Source of the DNA: Phycicoccus sp. Soil748
GTDB taxonomy: Bacteria; Actinomycetota; Actinomycetes; Actinomycetales; Dermatophilaceae
NCBI RefSeq assembly: GCF_001428025.1
Contig: NZ_LMSC01000007.1
Location: forward strand, 1 to 62,186
Length of the DNA: 62,186 bases
Direction: 5' to 3'
The notes under the pieces are model-generated. The model saw only the letters and a list, made by a program, of their open reading frames with translations, did not search any database and was not told the DNA's origin. The stretch's first letter is position 1; each line of letters starts with the position of its first letter. Below are positions 15,607 through 26,377 of the stretch, piece by piece. Made by a program: the position numbers and the translations under genes.

Positions 15607-15638
15607 GATTTGGTCGGGTCCCACGCAGGCGGTATCTT
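15607..15638 (+). promoter_or_regulatory. rpsL promoter
   Basis: GATTTGG starts at 15607 and gives a -35 TTGGTC (15610-15615). A 17-nt spacer leads to -10 TATCTT (15633-15638). GATTTSG recurs at the same distance in the rpsJ, infA and rplM promoters. Confidence 0.7.
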
Positions 15639-15644
15639 TGAACA

Positions 15645-15887
15645 CTGTGTCTGAGGGCCAACCCTCGGGCATGCCCGCTGGAGCCGCCGCCGATCAGGCA
15701 GCCGGGCCAGCACACCTCTCGCCGGGCAACCCACGACCGATCCGCATGGATGGCGCGTGGGGAGTGCAGGGGAGAGCGCCGAGCGCGACACACCCGAGTG
15801 CGGGGGTCGGGCGGAGCGGCAACACCAAGGAGTGCCAGGGGGCGTCAGCCCCAGGGTGCAGAACATCAACTACGTACGGAGAACAGG
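15645..15887 (+). promoter_or_regulatory. rpsL mRNA leader with shared r-protein element
   Basis: About 240 nt lie between the predicted start point and rpsL. Positions 15785-15810 hold GCGACACACCCGA, two bases, then GCGGGGGTCGG; the rpsJ leader has the same element with only those two bases changed. A 5-bp GGGGC/GCCCC hairpin with GTCA loop (15839-15852) lies shortly before the ribosome site GGAG (15878-15881). The arrangement suggests autogenous control by a ribosomal protein, by analogy with known leaders. No gene is convincing in this stretch. Confidence 0.55.
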
Positions 15888-16262
15888 TTGCCTACGATCA
15901 ACCAGCTTGTGCGCAAGGGGCGCCAGGACAAGGTCACCAAGACCAAGACTCCTGCCCTCAAGGGCTCGCCCCAGCGCCGTGGCGTGTGCACGCGTGTGTA
16001 CACCACCACCCCCAAGAAGCCGAACTCTGCCCTGCGCAAGGTCGCCCGTGTGCGCCTCACCAGCGGCATCGAGGTCACGGCCTACATCCCGGGCGTCGGC
16101 CACAACCTGCAGGAGCACTCGATCGTGCTCGTGCGTGGCGGTCGTGTGAAGGACCTCCCCGGCGTGCGCTACAAGATCGTGCGCGGCTCGCTCGACACCC
16201 AGGGTGTCAAGAACCGCAAGCAGGCCCGCTCCCGTTACGGCGCGAAGATGGAGAAGAAGTAA
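15888..16262 (+). CDS. rpsL: 30S ribosomal protein S12
   Basis: The product is 124 aa from TTG 15888 (Leu-Pro-Thr-Ile-Asn-Gln-Leu-Val-Arg), six bases after GGAG; the start is fixed by the universal S12 N-terminus. S12 sits at the decoding centre. Lys43 in Thr-Pro-Lys-Lys-Pro-Asn-Ser and Lys88 in Gly-Gly-Arg-Val-Lys-Asp are the sensitive forms at the two classic streptomycin-resistance sites. The stop overlaps the rpsG ATG by one base. Confidence 0.98.
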   Translation: MPTINQLVRKGRQDKVTKTKTPALKGSPQRRGVCTRVYTTTPKKPNSALRKVARVRLTSGIEVTAYIPGVGHNLQEHSIVLVRGGRVKDLPGVRYKIVRGSLDTQGVKNRKQARSRYGAKMEKK

Positions 16263-16732
16263 TGCCTCGCAAGGGACCCGCGCCCAAGCGCCCCCTCGTC
16301 GTCGACCCGGTCCACAACTCCCCGTTGGTGACCCAGCTGGTCAACAAGATCCTGCTCGATGGCAAGAAGTCCATCGCGGAGACGATCGTCTACGGCGCCC
16401 TCGAGGGCTGCCGCGAGAAGACCGGGACCGACCCCGTGGTCACGCTCAAGCGTGCCCTCGACAACATCCGTCCCACCCTCGAGGTCAAGTCCCGCCGTGT
16501 CGGTGGCGCGACCTACCAGGTGCCGATCGAGGTCAAGCCCAACCGCGCGACCACGCTGGCCCTGCGCTGGATGGTCGGCTACTCGCGTCAGCGTCGTGAG
16601 AAGACGATGACCGAGCGCCTCATGAACGAGATCCTCGACGCGTCCAACGGCCTCGGTGCCGCGGTGAAGCGTCGCGAGGACACCCACAAGATGGCCGAGT
16701 CCAACAAGGCCTTCGCGCACTACCGCTGGTAG
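16262..16732 (+). CDS. rpsG: 30S ribosomal protein S7
   Basis: The product is 156 aa, the standard length. S7 starts assembly of the 30S head by binding the 3' domain of 16S rRNA, and in E. coli it represses its own operon. The N-terminus Met-Pro-Arg-Lys-Gly-Pro-Ala and the Arg-Trp-Met-Val-Gly-Tyr-Ser-Arg motif identify it. The ATG shares a base with the rpsL stop (TAATG), so the two are translationally coupled. Confidence 0.98.
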   Translation: MPRKGPAPKRPLVVDPVHNSPLVTQLVNKILLDGKKSIAETIVYGALEGCREKTGTDPVVTLKRALDNIRPTLEVKSRRVGGATYQVPIEVKPNRATTLALRWMVGYSRQRREKTMTERLMNEILDASNGLGAAVKRREDTHKMAESNKAFAHYRW

Positions 16733-16738
16733 CAGCGC

Positions 16739-16775
16739 CCGGTGTGCCGCGCGCGTGACGCGCGCGGCACACCGG
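16739..16775 (+). terminator. Hairpin between rpsG and fusA
   Basis: A perfect 17-bp stem (16739-16755 with 16759-16775) has a TGA loop and starts six bases after the rpsG stop. It contains the same GGTGTGCCGCGC arm as the rpoB-rpoC hairpin. Confidence 0.75.
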
Positions 16776-16846
16776 AAGGTGCGTGGTGCCCACGCGCCAC
16801 CCGCACCACACAGATTTTTCGTAACGAGCGAGATGAGACGATCACA

Positions 16847-18964
<2,118 letters not shown>

Positions 18965-19083
18965 CCGCTAAGATCAACGGTCGAAGCACGGTCTGACCCC
19001 CAGCACCACCCCCCACAGCGCGCCACGTCCCACCTGGGCACAAAGGCGTTCCACCAAGAAGAGAGTCCTGAGGAGGACACCAA
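18965..19083 (+). promoter_or_regulatory. fusA-tuf spacer
   Basis: This 119-bp gap contains a -10-like TAAGAT (18969-18974) without a clear -35, the recurring CAGCACCACCC string (19001-19011), and a strong ribosome site AGGAGG before tuf. A tuf-specific promoter is possible but not convincing from sequence alone. Confidence 0.35.
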
Positions 19084-20280
19084 GTGGCGAAGGCAAAGTT
19101 CGAGCGGACCAAGCCGCACGTCAACATCGGCACCATCGGTCACATCGACCACGGTAAGACGACGCTGACGGCTGCGATTTCCAAGGTCCTGCACGACAAG
19201 TACCCGGACCTGAACCCGCAGTTCGCGTTCGACGACATCGACAAGGCGCCGGAAGAGAAGCAGCGCGGCATCACGATCTCGATCGCGCACATCGAGTACC
19301 AGACGGAGGGTCGTCACTACGCCCACGTCGACTGCCCCGGTCACGCTGACTACGTGAAGAACATGATCACGGGTGCCGCGCAGATGGACGGCGCGATCCT
19401 CGTGGTCGCGGCGACCGACGGCCCGATGCCGCAGACGAAGGAGCACGTCCTCCTGGCCCGCCAGGTCGGCGTCCCCTACATCGTCGTGGCGCTCAACAAG
19501 GCCGACATGGTCGACGACGAGGAGATCCTCGAGCTCGTCGAGATGGAGGTCCGCGAGCTGCTGTCCTCCTACGAGTTCCCCGGCGACGACCTCCCGGTCG
19601 TCAAGGTCTCGGCGCTCAAGGCGCTCGAGGGCGACCCGGAGTGGGGCCAGTCGGTCCTCGACCTCATGGACGCCGTCGACACCGCGATCCCGGAGCCCGA
19701 GCGCGAGATCGACAAGCCGTTCCTCATGCCCGTCGAGGACGTCTTCACGATCACCGGTCGTGGCACGGTCGTCACCGGCCGCATCGAGCGCGGTGTCCTC
19801 AAGGTCAACGAGGAGGTCGAGATCGTCGGCATCCACACCGGCCCGCCGGCCAAGACCACCGTCACCGGTGTCGAGATGTTCCGCAAGCTCCTCGACGAGG
19901 GTCGCGCTGGCGAGAACGTCGGCCTGCTCCTTCGTGGCACCAAGCGCGAGGACGTCGAGCGTGGCCAGGTCGTCGTCAAGCCGGGTTCCATCACCCCGCA
20001 CACCGAGTTCGACGCGAACGTCTACATCCTGTCCAAGGACGAGGGTGGCCGTCACACGCCGTTCTACGACAACTACCGTCCGCAGTTCTACTTCCGGACG
20101 ACTGACGTGACCGGTGTCGTGCACCTCCCCGAGGGCACCGAGATGGTCATGCCCGGTGACAACACCGAGATGAAGGTCGAGCTCATCCAGCCCATCGCCA
20201 TGGAAGAGGGCCTGAAGTTCGCCATCCGCGAGGGTGGCCGGACCGTCGGCGCCGGCCGCGTCACCAAGATCATCAAGTGA
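19084..20280 (+). CDS. tuf: Translation elongation factor Tu
   Basis: The product is 398 aa, delivering aminoacyl-tRNA to the ribosome as a GTP complex. Gly-His-Ile-Asp-His-Gly-Lys-Thr-Thr (near residues 19-27), Asp-Cys-Pro-Gly-His and Asn-Lys-Ala-Asp form the GTP site; the beta-barrel domains II and III are complete. GTG 19084 lies behind AGGAGG. Codon choice is extremely biased to C-ending codons, as expected for one of the most abundant proteins. Confidence 0.99.
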   Translation: MAKAKFERTKPHVNIGTIGHIDHGKTTLTAAISKVLHDKYPDLNPQFAFDDIDKAPEEKQRGITISIAHIEYQTEGRHYAHVDCPGHADYVKNMITGAAQMDGAILVVAATDGPMPQTKEHVLLARQVGVPYIVVALNKADMVDDEEILELVEMEVRELLSSYEFPGDDLPVVKVSALKALEGDPEWGQSVLDLMDAVDTAIPEPEREIDKPFLMPVEDVFTITGRGTVVTGRIERGVLKVNEEVEIVGIHTGPPAKTTVTGVEMFRKLLDEGRAGENVGLLLRGTKREDVERGQVVVKPGSITPHTEFDANVYILSKDEGGRHTPFYDNYRPQFYFRTTDVTGVVHLPEGTEMVMPGDNTEMKVELIQPIAMEEGLKFAIREGGRTVGAGRVTKIIK

Positions 20281-20303
20281 TCTGACGCACCCAGCACCAC
20301 CCG

Positions 20304-20337
20304 GAAGGGCCCCGCAGCTTCGGCTGCGGGGCCCTTC
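20304..20337. terminator. Terminator after tuf
   Basis: A perfect 15-bp stem (20304-20318 with 20323-20337) has a TTCG tetraloop. It lies between convergent genes and could serve both strands. Confidence 0.9.
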
Positions 20338-20364
20338 TGCATGCCCCGGGCTGCCGGGCGGTGG

Positions 20365-21651
20365 TCAGCCGGCGTCCGCCAGCAGCTCGGGCCCCACCTC
20401 TGCCACCGAGCCGACCCCGCAGAGCCCCAGCGTGAGGTCGAGCTCGGCGACGACGTTCGCGACCACGTCGCGCACCCCCGCCTGGCCGTCGAGGGCGAGG
20501 CCGTAGACGTAGGGCCGCCCGAGGGCGACGGCGTCGGCGCCGAGGGCGAGGGCCTTGACGACGTCGGCGCCGGACCTCACCCCGCTGTCGAGGACGACGG
20601 CCGTCTGCGTCCCGACCGCGGACCGGACCGCGCCCAGGGCGTCGAGCGAGGCGACGGCACCGTCGACCTGGCGGCCGCCGTGGTTGCTCACCACCACAGC
20701 GGCCGCGCCGAGGTCCACCGCTCGACGCGCGTCGTCAGGGTGCAGCACCCCCTTGACCACGACGGGCAGCCGGGTGCGCCCGGGCAGGGTGGCCAGGTGG
20801 TCCCAACCGAGACCGGGGTTGGAGTAGATGTCGAGGAAGGTTTCGACAGCCGCCCGGGGCACGGGGGAGCGAAGGTTGGCCAGCCACGACCCCGGGTGCT
20901 CGCGGCTGATCGAGAGCAGCGACCGCAGCGCACCGACAGTGACCTCGACGTCCCGGTCGCGCCCGGTGGGGGCGTCGGCCACGCGCTCCGCCACGATCTG
21001 CCTGAACCGGGGGTCCGAGGTGTACTGCGCGATGCCGATGCCTTGGGAGAACGGCAGGGAGCCGAGGTCGAGGTCGCGGGGTCGCCAGCCGAGCATCGTG
21101 GTGTCCAGGGTGACGACCACGGCTCCTGCGCCGCTGGCCTCGGCCCGCTGCAACAGGCTGTCCACGAGGTCCTCGTCGGTCGACCAGTACAGCTGGAACC
21201 ACCACGGGGTGTCGCCCATGGCCCGTGCCACGTCCTCCATCGGGGAGCAGCCCTGGTTGGAGACGATGTACGGAGTGCCGAGCTCGGCTGCTGCCCGCGC
21301 GACCGCGAGGTCGCTGCCCCGCGCCACCAGGCCCGCCGCGCCGATGGGCGCGAGCAGGAGGGGGGAGGGCAGCCGCTGGCCGAGCAGCGTCGTGGACAGG
21401 TCACGCTCGCGGTGGCCGGCGGCCATCCGGGGGACCAGCCGACGTCGCTCGAACGCCGCCCGGTTGGACCGGATGGTGGCTCCGCTCCCGGCCCCACCCG
21501 CGACGTACGCCCACGCCTTGCGGCTCATGGCCCGCCGGGCACGGCGCTCGAGCTCGGCGGGGTCGGCAGGGACGGTGGGGCGGCGACCCAGGACGCCGGC
21601 GCCGTAGACCTCGGCCTGCCGTGCCCGCCCGGGGCCCACGGGGATCCTCAT
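20365..21651 (-). CDS. FMN-dependent alpha-hydroxy-acid oxidase, lactate 2-monooxygenase-like
   Basis: The product is 428 aa, a TIM-barrel flavoprotein that oxidises a 2-hydroxy acid such as L-lactate. Ser-Asn-His-Gly-Gly-Arg-Gln-Val-Asp-Gly (residues 322-331) holds the catalytic His324 and substrate-binding Arg327. Lys300 (Val-Val-Val-Lys-Gly-Val) contacts FMN, and Asp-Ser-Gly-Val-Arg-Ser-Gly is the phosphate-binding loop. The long segment at about 190-265 resembles lactate monooxygenases rather than membrane-bound LldD. The true acceptor (oxygen or a quinone) cannot be read from sequence. It is a single gene with an AGGA site before ATG 21651, convergent with tuf and divergent from the sedolisin. 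Confidence 0.85.
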   Translation of the reverse strand: MRIPVGPGRARQAEVYGAGVLGRRPTVPADPAELERRARRAMSRKAWAYVAGGAGSGATIRSNRAAFERRRLVPRMAAGHRERDLSTTLLGQRLPSPLLLAPIGAAGLVARGSDLAVARAAAELGTPYIVSNQGCSPMEDVARAMGDTPWWFQLYWSTDEDLVDSLLQRAEASGAGAVVVTLDTTMLGWRPRDLDLGSLPFSQGIGIAQYTSDPRFRQIVAERVADAPTGRDRDVEVTVGALRSLLSISREHPGSWLANLRSPVPRAAVETFLDIYSNPGLGWDHLATLPGRTRLPVVVKGVLHPDDARRAVDLGAAAVVVSNHGGRQVDGAVASLDALGAVRSAVGTQTAVVLDSGVRSGADVVKALALGADAVALGRPYVYGLALDGQAGVRDVVANVVAELDLTLGLCGVGSVAEVGPELLADAG

Positions 21652-21856
21652 GTCGCGATCCTGTCACCACGTGCATCCGTCTGGGGCAGACCCCGTTTGG
21701 GTCCATGGAATCTGGTGCGCCTGTGCAACCGTCATTCTGCGTAGACAGGGCCATGACATCCGGCATCGGTGACCGGCGGAATCCGGACGAAACTTCGTGA
21801 GGGGGACGCGGCCCCGCGGGCCCCGCAGCTCTTCACCCTTCGGAGGTCATCGCGGC

Positions 21857-23854
21857 ATGAAAGCTCTCACCAGGAGTCAGGCAGGGTTGGCAGTCACGAG
21901 CTGCCTCGCCCTGACCCTCGCCACCCCCGGCCTGGCGCAGGCCGGAGGCAGCCCGAGCCGGCACGTCCTCGGGCACGCCCCGACGTGGACGGCACGGGCC
22001 CACCACGTCGGCCACCTGTCCGGTTCGACCCAGCAGGACCTGAGCTTCGTGCTCAACCTGCGCGACGCGTCCGGAGCGGAGGCACTCGCCGACGCCGTCT
22101 CCACGCCGTCGAGCGCGCAGTACGGGCACTACCTCAGCGCCGCGCAGTGGCGAGCCCGTTTCGCCCCGACCGACGCGCAGGTCCGGGCGGTCTCGGACTG
22201 GTTGACGTCCAACGGGTTCCACGTCGTAGAGGTGCCTGCCAACCACCGGTACGTCAGGGTCACGGCCTCGACGTCGACCACGGAGAAGGCACTGTCGACG
22301 CAGCTGGACGCCTACGTGAAGGACGGCCACGACGTGACCGCACCGGCTGCGGAGTACTCGGTGCCCGGTGCCCTCGCGGGGGTCGTGGCCGGGGTGGGCG
22401 GTCTGGACACCTCCCAGCGCACGGTGCCGCTGCACACGACGCCCGACACCACCGAGCAACGCGCCGGGGCCGCCTCCAGCGCGACCAGCGAGCTGCTGCC
22501 CCCGCCCGACCCGGTGTTCAGGAACGCGACCCCCTGCTCGTCCTACTACGGCGAGAAGATCGCCACCGGGGTGCCGCAGCTCGTCAAGAACCCCCAGCCC
22601 TACGCGCCCTGCGGCTACAAGCCGGCCCAGGTCCGCGGTGCGTATGGCACGCAGACCGCCCTTGCGGGAGGACTCGACGGCAGCGGCGGCACGGTCGCCA
22701 TCGTCGACGCCTACGCGTCGCCCTTCATCGCGCAGGACGCCGCCACGTACGCCCGGCGCAACGACTCCGCGCACCCGCTGCGGTCCGGCCAGCTGAAGCA
22801 GATCGTGCCCAGGTCCTTCACGCACGCGAAGCTGTGCGGCCCGGGTGGGTGGTACGGCGAGGAGACCCTCGACGTCGAGGCCGTCCACGCCACCGCGCCC
22901 GGCGCCAAGATCCTCTACGTCGGCGCCAGGAGCTGCCTGGACTCCGACATCAACGCCGCGGTGAACACCATCGTCGACAACGAGCTCGCGCAGGTCGTCT
23001 CCAACTCCTACGGCGAACCCGACGACGCCGTGCTGGCCTCGGACCTCGTGGCCCAGCACCAGACCTTCCTGCAGGCCGCAGCGGAGGGCATCTCGATGGT
23101 GTTCTCCTCGGGTGACGACGGCGACGAGATCCTCAACACCGGGACCCGGCAGACCGACTCGCCGGCCTCCGACCCCAAGGTCACCGCGGTGGGCGGCACG
23201 TCCCTGGCCGTGACGAAGTCCAACGGCTACGGGTTCGAGCAGGGTTGGGGCACGGGCAAGTCGACCCTCGTCGACGGCGCCTGGACGCCGGTCCCCCCGG
23301 CCTACCTGTACGGCGGCGGAGGCGGCACCAGCCACCTGTACCGGGAGCCCGACTACCAGAAGGGCGTGGTCCCGGACCAGCTCGCCGGCTACTTCGGCGA
23401 CGGGACGATGCACCGGGTGGTGCCCGACGTCGCCATGGTGGGCGACCCGAACACCGGGTTCCTCGTCGGCCAGAGCCAGACCTTCCCCGACGGGAGCATC
23501 CGCTACTCGGAGTACCGCATCGGTGGCACCTCGTTGTCCTCGCCGCTGTTCGCCGGTGTCGTCGCGGTGGCCAACCAGGTCCACGGCGCGCCGCTGGGCT
23601 TCCTGAATCCGCGTCTGTACGCGCTCTCGGGCAGCTCGGCCCTCCGCGACGTCGACCACGGCCGGCGGGTCACCGACGCCGTCGTCCGGGTGGACTTCGT
23701 CAACGGGTTCAACGCCAGCGACGGCACGGTGACGTCCCTGCGGACCCTCAACCAGACGGGGACCATCTTCACCCGTCCCGGGTACGACGACGTGACCGGC
23801 GTGGGGAGCCCGCACGGCATGGCGTTCCTCACCGCGATGGGCGCCCGTCACTGA
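21857..23854 (+). CDS. Secreted sedolisin-family (S53) serine-carboxyl peptidase
   Basis: The product is 665 aa. A signal peptide (residues 1-29, ending Ala-Gln-Ala) is followed by a pro-domain of the kumamolisin activation type (about 45-190) and a catalytic domain. The triad is visible: Glu335 and Asp339 in Gly-Glu-Glu-Thr-Leu-Asp-Val-Glu, and Ser559 in Gly-Gly-Thr-Ser-Leu-Ser-Ser-Pro. The C-terminal Asp-Asp-Val-Thr-Gly-Val-Gly-Ser is the calcium site. Such enzymes are exported as zymogens and work at acid pH. I placed the start at ATG 21857, after CGGAGG at 21841-21846 and directly before the signal peptide; the frame is open further upstream without a good start. Confidence 0.9.
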   Translation: MKALTRSQAGLAVTSCLALTLATPGLAQAGGSPSRHVLGHAPTWTARAHHVGHLSGSTQQDLSFVLNLRDASGAEALADAVSTPSSAQYGHYLSAAQWRARFAPTDAQVRAVSDWLTSNGFHVVEVPANHRYVRVTASTSTTEKALSTQLDAYVKDGHDVTAPAAEYSVPGALAGVVAGVGGLDTSQRTVPLHTTPDTTEQRAGAASSATSELLPPPDPVFRNATPCSSYYGEKIATGVPQLVKNPQPYAPCGYKPAQVRGAYGTQTALAGGLDGSGGTVAIVDAYASPFIAQDAATYARRNDSAHPLRSGQLKQIVPRSFTHAKLCGPGGWYGEETLDVEAVHATAPGAKILYVGARSCLDSDINAAVNTIVDNELAQVVSNSYGEPDDAVLASDLVAQHQTFLQAAAEGISMVFSSGDDGDEILNTGTRQTDSPASDPKVTAVGGTSLAVTKSNGYGFEQGWGTGKSTLVDGAWTPVPPAYLYGGGGGTSHLYREPDYQKGVVPDQLAGYFGDGTMHRVVPDVAMVGDPNTGFLVGQSQTFPDGSIRYSEYRIGGTSLSSPLFAGVVAVANQVHGAPLGFLNPRLYALSGSSALRDVDHGRRVTDAVVRVDFVNGFNASDGTVTSLRTLNQTGTIFTRPGYDDVTGVGSPHGMAFLTAMGARH

Positions 23855-23861
23855 GGCACAC

Positions 23862-23896
23862 CGGACCGGTCGGCGGCGCGGCCGCCGGCCGGTCCG
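23862..23896 (+). terminator. Terminator after the sedolisin gene
   Basis: A 16-bp stem with one G-U pair (23862-23877 with 23881-23896) and a GCG loop starts seven bases after the stop codon. Confidence 0.85.
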
Positions 23897-23964
23897 TGGT
23901 GTCCGGACGTTTGCCGGTCGTCGGGGCGGGCACTCCCACGGTGTCCCCCAGACGAAGGAGCACC

Positions 23965-25053
23965 ATGGCCACCCCAGGCACCAGCGCCGAGAAGTCGGCC
24001 ACCGCACCGCCGCCGGACGACAGCAGCAAGCCCGACTCGCTGGGTGACCTGCCGAGCCGGTCCTGGACCTACACCGCGAAGAAGGCCTGGGCGGAGTTCT
24101 CCCGCGACCAGTGCACCGACCTCGCCGCAGCGCTGACCTACTACTCAGTGCTCTCGCTGTTTCCCGCACTGCTGGCGCTCATCTCCCTCCTCGGCGTCTT
24201 CGGCCAGGGCGAGTCCACCACCAACGCCCTCCTCGACCTCGTCCGGTCCCTTGGGCAGGGCGACACGGCCAACCAGCTGCGCGGCCCCATCACGCAGATG
24301 ACCCAGAACCACTCGGCAGGCTTCGCCCTGGTGTTCGGGCTGCTCGGCGCCCTGTGGTCGGCCTCCGGCTACGTGGGCGCGTTCGGGCGGGCCCTCAACC
24401 GCGTCTACCAGGTGGACGAGGGGCGACCGGCGTGGAAGCTGCGCCCGCTGCAGCTGCTGCTCACCCTGGTCGGCGTCATCGCCGTGGCCCTCGTGCTCGT
24501 CGGCCTGGTGGTGACCGGTCCGCTGGCGCAGTCGGTCGGCGACACCATCGGCCTCGGCAAGGGCGCGGTCACCGCGTGGAACATCGCCAAGTGGCCGGTC
24601 ATGCTGGCCATCGTCGTGGTCCTGGTCGCGATGCTCTACCACGCGACGCCCAACGTGCGGCAGCCGAAGTTCCGGTGGATGAGCGTCGGCGCCGCCATCG
24701 CCATCCTCGTGTGGATCGTGGCGTCGGTGGCCTTCGGCTTCTACGTCGCCAACTTCGGCTCGTACAACAAGACCTACGGCTCGCTGGCCGGGGTCATCGT
24801 GTTCCTGCTGTGGCTGTGGCTGACCAACCTGGCCCTGCTCTTCGGTGCCGAGGTGGACTCCGAGCTCGAGCGCTCCCGCGAGCTCGTCGCGGGCATCGAG
24901 GCCGAGCGCACGCTGCAGCTGCCGCCGCGGGACACCAAGGTCTCGGAGAAGAAGGCGCAGAAGCTGCGCGAGCACGAACAGGAGGGCCGCGAGCTGCGCG
25001 AGGAGGCCGTGCGGCGCGGCGCCGGGGAGGGCGACGGGCACCGCGTACCCTGA
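23965..25053 (+). CDS. YihY/BrkB family membrane protein
   Basis: The product is 362 aa. The N-terminus is disordered (1-35), followed by Ala-Ala-Leu-Thr-Tyr-Tyr-Ser-Val-Leu-Ser-Leu-Phe-Pro, the family signature, and about six membrane helices to residue 300. The Tyr-Gly-Ser-Leu-Ala-Gly-Val near residue 270 is also conserved. A charged, probably cytoplasmic helix rich in Glu and Arg closes the protein. GAAGGAG precedes ATG 23965. YihY proteins were once called ribonuclease BN; that activity belongs to another protein, and their function is unknown. Confidence 0.85.
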   Translation: MATPGTSAEKSATAPPPDDSSKPDSLGDLPSRSWTYTAKKAWAEFSRDQCTDLAAALTYYSVLSLFPALLALISLLGVFGQGESTTNALLDLVRSLGQGDTANQLRGPITQMTQNHSAGFALVFGLLGALWSASGYVGAFGRALNRVYQVDEGRPAWKLRPLQLLLTLVGVIAVALVLVGLVVTGPLAQSVGDTIGLGKGAVTAWNIAKWPVMLAIVVVLVAMLYHATPNVRQPKFRWMSVGAAIAILVWIVASVAFGFYVANFGSYNKTYGSLAGVIVFLLWLWLTNLALLFGAEVDSELERSRELVAGIEAERTLQLPPRDTKVSEKKAQKLREHEQEGRELREEAVRRGAGEGDGHRVP

Positions 25054-25096
25054 CGCGACGCGCCACGCGCGCGGGGATGCGGTGCCCGCCCACCGC
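25054..25096 (+). other. Spacer before the rpsJ promoter
   Basis: No gene or clear hairpin is visible between the YihY stop and the rpsJ promoter; the stretch is GC-rich. No terminator for the YihY gene is evident. Confidence 0.5.
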
Positions 25097-25129
25097 GATT
25101 TGGTAGGTCGCGGGGGCCTCTGGCACACT
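25097..25129 (+). promoter_or_regulatory. rpsJ (S10 operon) promoter
   Basis: GATTTGG starts at 25097, giving -35 TTGGTA (25100-25105). After 18 nt comes -10 CACACT (25124-25129). The -10 is poor, but the GATTTGG block and its 27-nt distance to the -10 match the rpsL, infA and rplM promoters. Confidence 0.65.
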
Positions 25130-25135
25130 GGACCG

Positions 25136-25398
25136 GTTGCTTGACGCGCGCCGTTGACCCATGTCGACGCCGCCACCCCCGGTGACACACCTCGAACCGA
25201 GCCACCTGAGCTCGGGGCGACACTCCAGGGAAGCGCAAGCCCCGGCCTTGCCGGACTGAACCGACCCGTACGACCACTGCGTGAGAGCGCATGTCGTCGG
25301 GCCGCGGAGCGGGTGCGACACACCCGACCGCGGGGGTCGGAGAAGCCCACAGGGTCGGCCACAAGCTAGATGTTCGGCGAGAGAGAGACGTAACGGAG
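25136..25398 (+). promoter_or_regulatory. S10 operon mRNA leader with shared r-protein element
   Basis: About 260 nt are untranslated. Positions 25315-25340 carry GCGACACACCCGA, CC, GCGGGGGTCGG, 24/26 identical to the rpsL leader. Here CCGACC and GGTCGG can pair around GCGGG, and GGGTG (25311-25315) can pair with CACCC (25321-25325), so two mutually exclusive folds are possible. This is consistent with feedback control of the operon, but the regulator is unknown. Confidence 0.55.
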
Positions 25399-25707
25399 AT
25401 GGCGGGACAGAAGATCCGCATCCGCTTGAAGTCGTATGACCACGAGGTCATCGACAACTCGGCGCGCAAGATTGTCGACACGGTGACCCGTGCTGGCGCG
25501 ACGGTGGTCGGCCCCGTGCCGCTGCCCACGGAGAAGAACGTCTTCGTGGTCATCCGTTCGCCCCACAAGTACAAGGACAGCCGCGAGCACTTCGAGATGC
25601 GCACCCACAAGCGCTTGATCGACATCATCGACCCGACGCCGAAGGCCGTCGACTCGCTGATGCGCCTCGACCTGCCGGCTGACGTCAACATCGAGATCAA
25701 GCTCTGA
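25399..25707 (+). CDS. rpsJ: 30S ribosomal protein S10
   Basis: The product is 102 aa from ATG 25399 ([11 protein letters not shown]). S10 is part of the 30S head and also, as NusE, a transcription antitermination factor. Arg-Ser-Pro-His-Lys and [11 protein letters not shown] are conserved. It is the first gene of an 11-gene unit running to rpsQ. The purine-rich GAGAGAGACGTAACGGAG before the ATG is an imperfect ribosome site. Confidence 0.98.
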   Translation: MAGQKIRIRLKSYDHEVIDNSARKIVDTVTRAGATVVGPVPLPTEKNVFVVIRSPHKYKDSREHFEMRTHKRLIDIIDPTPKAVDSLMRLDLPADVNIEIKL

Positions 25708-25718
25708 GGCTGGCGACA

Positions 25719-26372
25719 ATGACCACTGCTACCAAGACCGTGAAGGGCGTGCTGGGCAAGAAGCTCGGCATGACCCAGGTGTGGGACGCCGGCAACCGGC
25801 TCGTCCCCGTCACCGTCATCGAGGCGGGCCCCTGCGTCGTCACGCAGGTGCGCGACGCGGCGAAGGACGGCTACGACGCCGTCCAGATCGCGTTCGGCGC
25901 CATCGACCCGCGCAAGGTGACCAAGCCCCTCACCGGGCACTTCGAGAAGGCCGGCGTGACCCCGCGTCGCCACCTCGTGGAGCTCCGTACCGCTGACGCC
26001 GCCGAGTACTCGCTCGGCCAGGAGATCACGGTCGAGACCTTCGAGGCCGGCCAGGACATCGACGTCACCGGCACCACTAAGGGCAAGGGCTTCGCCGGCG
26101 TCATGAAGCGTCACGGCTTCCACGGCGTCAGCTCCTCCCACGGTGCCCACAAGAACCACCGCAAGCCGGGCTCGATCGGTGGCTGCGCCACCCCGGGTCG
26201 CGTCTTCAAGGGCATGCGCATGGCCGGCCGCATGGGCGGCGTGCGCCAGACCACCCAGAACCTCACGATCCACGCCGTGGACGTCGAGCGCGGCCTGCTG
26301 CTCGTCAAGGGTGCCGTTCCCGGCCCCCGTGGCGGCACCGTCCTCGTCCGCACGGCCGCGAAGGGAGCCTGA
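25719..26372 (+). CDS. rplC: 50S ribosomal protein L3
   Basis: The product is 217 aa and begins 11 bases after rpsJ. L3 is an early assembly protein whose long loop reaches the peptidyl-transferase centre. The conserved [12 protein letters not shown] and Pro-Gly-Ser-Ile-Gly segments are present. The site of the methylated Gln in E. coli (Gly-Gly-Val-Arg-Gln-Thr here) is conserved too. Confidence 0.98.
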   Translation: MTTATKTVKGVLGKKLGMTQVWDAGNRLVPVTVIEAGPCVVTQVRDAAKDGYDAVQIAFGAIDPRKVTKPLTGHFEKAGVTPRRHLVELRTADAAEYSLGQEITVETFEAGQDIDVTGTTKGKGFAGVMKRHGFHGVSSSHGAHKNHRKPGSIGGCATPGRVFKGMRMAGRMGGVRQTTQNLTIHAVDVERGLLLVKGAVPGPRGGTVLVRTAAKGA

Positions 26373-26377
26373 CCACC

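Noticed and set aside
16811-16846. A promoter before fusA based on GATTTTTCG
   Set aside because: The spacing and -10 do not fit. The AT-rich patch alone is not enough.
21769-23115. A 448-codon plus-strand frame over the sedolisin gene
   Set aside because: Arg/Pro-rich composition. The overlapping frame encodes a full sedolisin with signal peptide and catalytic residues.
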